64,000 nucleotides of DNA from an uncultured Spartobacteria bacterium (GTDB taxonomy: Bacteria > Verrucomicrobiota > Verrucomicrobiia > Chthoniobacterales > JAATET01). Positions within the stretch are counted from its first letter, which is position 1. Each line of letters starts with the position of its first letter. This document shows, in pieces, positions 62,095 to 64,000 of the stretch. A program made the position numbers and the translations under genes. Where the stretch lies: NCBI GenBank assembly GCA_938011325.1, contig CALLUD010000022.1, positions 7,924-71,923 on the forward strand. Direction: 5' to 3'. The notes under the pieces are model-generated. The model did not search any database, was not told the DNA's origin, and worked only from the letters and a program-made list of their open reading frames with translations.

Positions 62095-62184
62095 TCCCCT
62101 TTCCTAGTGGCTCGCGCCCATCCCCCTCAAGCCCCGCTTTCCCGCTTCCCAGCCTCCGGCATTTTCATATACTCCCACCCACTC

Positions 62185-62532
62185 ATGGCCGAATACATCA
62201 CCTCCCACGAAGGTCCCGTTACCATCCTTGAGATCAGCGGACGCATCGAGCCCGACAACTGGCAGGAACTCAACGCCGTCTTCAAAAAAATCCTCGAGAA
62301 CGAGTCGACCCGTCATCTCCTCGTCGACCTCTCCAAGCTGGAATACACCGCCAGCGCCGGGTTCCGTGAGCTCTTCATGGTCGGTCGCGCCCTCTCGCGC
62401 AAAGGCGGCCACCTCGCCGTCTGCTCGCTGCAGGGCGAAGTCAAACGCGTGTTCGACCTCGCCGGCTTCGCCACCGCCTACCCGATCTTCGACGATCGCG
62501 AGTCCGCCATCGCCTCCTTTCCGATGAACTGA
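62185..62532 (+). CDS. STAS-domain protein, single-domain antagonist type
   Basis: The 115-residue protein is a bare STAS domain: EYITSHEGPVTILEISGRIE at the start, LVDLSKLEYTASAGFRELFM with the phosphorylatable Ser in TASAG, and CSLQGEVKRVFDLAGF. It would be a partner-switching anti-anti-sigma protein, the second in this window. A TATACT box (62168-62173) lies 11 bases before the ATG at 62185. An ATG at 62107 is in frame but precedes non-domain sequence. Confidence 0.9.
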   Translation: MAEYITSHEGPVTILEISGRIEPDNWQELNAVFKKILENESTRHLLVDLSKLEYTASAGFRELFMVGRALSRKGGHLAVCSLQGEVKRVFDLAGFATAYPIFDDRESAIASFPMN

Positions 62533-62538
62533 TCTTCC

Positions 62539-62573
62539 CCGGGCCCGCTGTCCACTCGACAGTCCGGGCCCGG
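62539..62573 (+). terminator. Hairpin after the STAS gene, possible terminator
   Basis: CCGGGCCCG (62539-62547) pairs with CGGGCCCGG (62565-62573), with an inner CTGTC/GACAG, giving a stable stem 7 bases after the stop codon. No T-run follows, so termination is not certain. Confidence 0.45.
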
Positions 62574-63132
62574 CCAGGGTTCATCGATCAACTCGTCCCG
62601 GGATTCTCCCGGGGAATCCTCCACGAGAAAAAGGCGCGAAACCGCCCCGCTTCTCCCGCCATCCTCGGCAGGAGTGGCACTTGCGCTCAGGCTCCGGTTG
62701 CAGAGAGATTCGCGCGCCGTGTAATCCCCTGGCAACCGCGGCCGACGTCGAAACGGCTCCTCCATTTGACCGACGCCGGACGCACCGAAGTCCGAGGCCT
62801 TTAACATGCGCCTTGCGCTCGCGCATCCGTTTCCAATCATTATTGGGAATCGCGACCGACCCCTGTTCAGGAGCCCGACGTTCCCATTCGCGGCGGAACT
62901 ATTTCTTGGCAATCGCCCCGCATCATGGGGTAAAATGGCCCAAGATGCCCCTCCCGGAGATGGAACTGCTTCGTCCATCAAGTGCGGCAGCGTGCCCGCG
63001 AGCCTGCCCCTTCACAAGCCCCCTCCCACTCTGTCCAGAATCTCCCAGAAGTTCCGACCCACGCTTGGAGGAGCTGAGCTTGAGTTTGTGCATTGTCCGC
63101 GATTCGTCGCAACTCCTCGCCTTCTGCGAAGC
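62574..63132. other. Interval without a recognised gene
   Basis: Several open frames exist on both strands, but none has family motifs, a signal peptide or a convincing start. The sequence looks non-coding or decayed. A plus-strand frame from about 62940 runs into the 21-bp repeat that follows, so a degraded repeat-protein gene is possible. Confidence 0.4.
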
Positions 63133-63320
63133 GATCGACGATTTCTACGAGACGACCGCCGGTTTCCAGGAGGCGACCGGACATTCCCAAGTGATGACCA
63201 GCGATTTCTCCGTGACGACCGGCATTTCCACACGATGACCAGCGATTTTCCTGTGATGACCGGGCGTTTCCCCACGATGACCCGCGATTTCCACTCGCCA
63301 ACCGGGCATTTCCATCTGTT
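63133..63320 (+). repeat. 21-bp tandem repeat array, about nine imperfect units
   Basis: Units of about 21 bases follow each other from 63133 to 63320, with consensus near GACCGGCGATTTCC then six or seven variable bases and AT. One unit (63217-63236) has only 20 bases. Read on the plus strand the units give seven-residue repeats such as MTSDFSV, MTSDFPV, MTGRFPT, MTRDFHS; the 20-base unit shifts the frame between the first and second half. A further weak unit may extend to about 63340. Confidence 0.8.
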
Positions 63321-63521
63321 GACACCCAGTTCCAGAGTGGCGCCACGCGCAACAGCATCAGTGCCCCAACAAGGCGCAGCAGCTCCCCCCTATTGAGCGT
63401 CGTTTCTGATTACACTAGAGGCCGGGCAAGACGCTGCTATTAGCCCACAATCGCTAAACGCGACCATTTTGCATACAGCCCCAGGCACGGTGCGTCGCAA
63501 ATTCACATTCGGCAAAATCTT
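63321..63521. other. Interval after the tandem repeat without a recognised gene
   Basis: About 200 bases with no supported gene. Base composition becomes more AT-rich from about 63400 on. The promoter of the SHOCT gene should lie here, but no clear -35/-10 pair was found by eye. Confidence 0.4.
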
Positions 63522-63941
63522 ATGAAAAACATCAAACCAGGTAGAGGCCCGTCCGCAATGGGCGTGGTGGGCAGTATCGTTGGCGTCATCTTCGGAGTCT
63601 TCTGGACGATTATGGCCACTTTCTTTTCCAGCGGAATGCCACAGCCCATGAAAACGGTCTTTCCGCTATTTGGCGTTCTTTTCATAATAGTTGGAATCGC
63701 CAATGTGATTTACAATTTATATAACACGACCGCCAAAAAACGGCTCTCGGTGTTCGATATCACCTCCCAAACCGAAGAGCCCGACCCACTGAACCATCTC
63801 TTTGGACAAAACCCACCAAGTGTCGATTCCCGGAAGTCCGTTGAAGCAAAATTGAAAGAGCTGGATTCTCTACGAGCCGGGGGATTGATCTCAGACGCCG
63901 AATACTCATCCCAGAGGCAGCGGATTCTAAATTCCATCTGA
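63522..63941 (+). CDS. Membrane protein with C-terminal SHOCT domain
   Basis: The 139-residue protein has two membrane helices (about 13-35 and 45-65) and a C-terminal short domain VEAKLKELDSLRAGGLISDA followed by EYSSQRQRILNSI, the SHOCT pattern. SHOCT is a small oligomerisation-type helix pair of unknown role. Codon and base use are more AT-rich than the rest of the window, suggesting transfer. The rest of the window (63942-64000) shows nothing. Confidence 0.85.
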   Translation: MKNIKPGRGPSAMGVVGSIVGVIFGVFWTIMATFFSSGMPQPMKTVFPLFGVLFIIVGIANVIYNLYNTTAKKRLSVFDITSQTEEPDPLNHLFGQNPPSVDSRKSVEAKLKELDSLRAGGLISDAEYSSQRQRILNSI

Positions 63942-64000
63942 TTTCCCGCGGTCGCATTTGCTGTTTCCTGGGCTCTTCTAAGCATCGTCAAAATACCCGA

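Noticed and set aside
62478..62981. A 167-codon minus-strand frame after the second STAS gene
   Set aside because: It overlaps the STAS gene end, has no motif, and its composition is like random GC-rich sequence.
63133..63320. CRISPR array
   Set aside because: The units are contiguous 21-mers with no unique spacers between conserved repeats, and there are no cas genes.

Overview
This is a 64 kb stretch of a GC-rich, Gram-negative bacterial chromosome, most likely from the phylum Verrucomicrobiota. The evidence is two paralogous exported proteins with PEP-CTERM-type sorting tails, a regulator that fuses a sugar-binding-protein-like sensor to an AraC helix-turn-helix (the XylR-like type common in that phylum), an elongation factor P with the loop P-G-N-L-R-A-F, and outer-membrane lipopolysaccharide genes (KdsD, GmhA, heptose-1-phosphate adenylyltransferase). 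The phylum call is an inference from gene content; no rRNA gene is present. Most of the window is core genome with small operons, many 4-base ATGA overlaps and short gaps. I see no phage, transposase, integrase, CRISPR array or recognisable defence system.

Layout. 1-7.5 kb: the start of an RRM RNA-binding protein running off the left edge, a tiny membrane-protein gene with an in-frame amber codon, tmRNA, a DUF4870 protein, RarA, a universal stress protein, a glycosyltransferase, KdsD, EF-P and an exported protein. 7.6-16.7 kb: an M50-like membrane protease, a MidA-like methyltransferase, the XylR-like regulator, and a leftward exported-protein block (a 1245-residue PHP/Fn3-like protein and two PEP-CTERM paralogues). 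16.8-24.4 kb: leftward housekeeping genes bioF-pdxJ, purH, an MsbA-like ABC exporter, and a tightly overlapping trio (unknown 166 aa, gmhA, prepilin peptidase). 24.5-28.9 kb: a lipoprotein, then a STAS protein, an RsbU-like phosphatase, grpE and dnaJ in one rightward run. 28.9-30.8 kb: the only clearly decayed zone, with an orphan PEP-CTERM tail, one small exported protein and a frameshifted DUF2726-like fragment. 30.8-40.3 kb: pseudouridine synthase, bifunctional NAD(P)HX repair enzyme, DUF697 protein, BCP peroxiredoxin, SMC, M20 peptidase and initiator tRNA. 40.4-50.4 kb: three membrane transport-type proteins, tRNA-Phe, an exported protein, an acyltransferase, a zinc-ribbon coiled-coil protein and citramalate synthase. 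50.5-64 kb: a RelE-like protein coupled to a class V aminotransferase, CrcB with DUF190, two cyclophilins, an N-carbamoylputrescine amidase-type hydrolase, an M14 peptidase, hisB-hisH-hisA, an aldo/keto reductase, heptose adenylyltransferase, an ABC-2 permease, a second STAS protein, a 21-bp tandem repeat and a SHOCT protein.

The pieces most worth following up are: the run that places a partner-switching phosphatase directly upstream of, and overlapping, the GrpE/DnaJ chaperone genes; the small membrane gene split by an in-frame TAG; the EF-P loop with Asn at the usual Lys/Arg tip; an initiator tRNA with A29-U41 instead of the first of three G-C pairs; putative promoters whose -10 boxes sit almost on the start codon; and the 21-bp repeat array. 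No single region can be called a new system from sequence alone.
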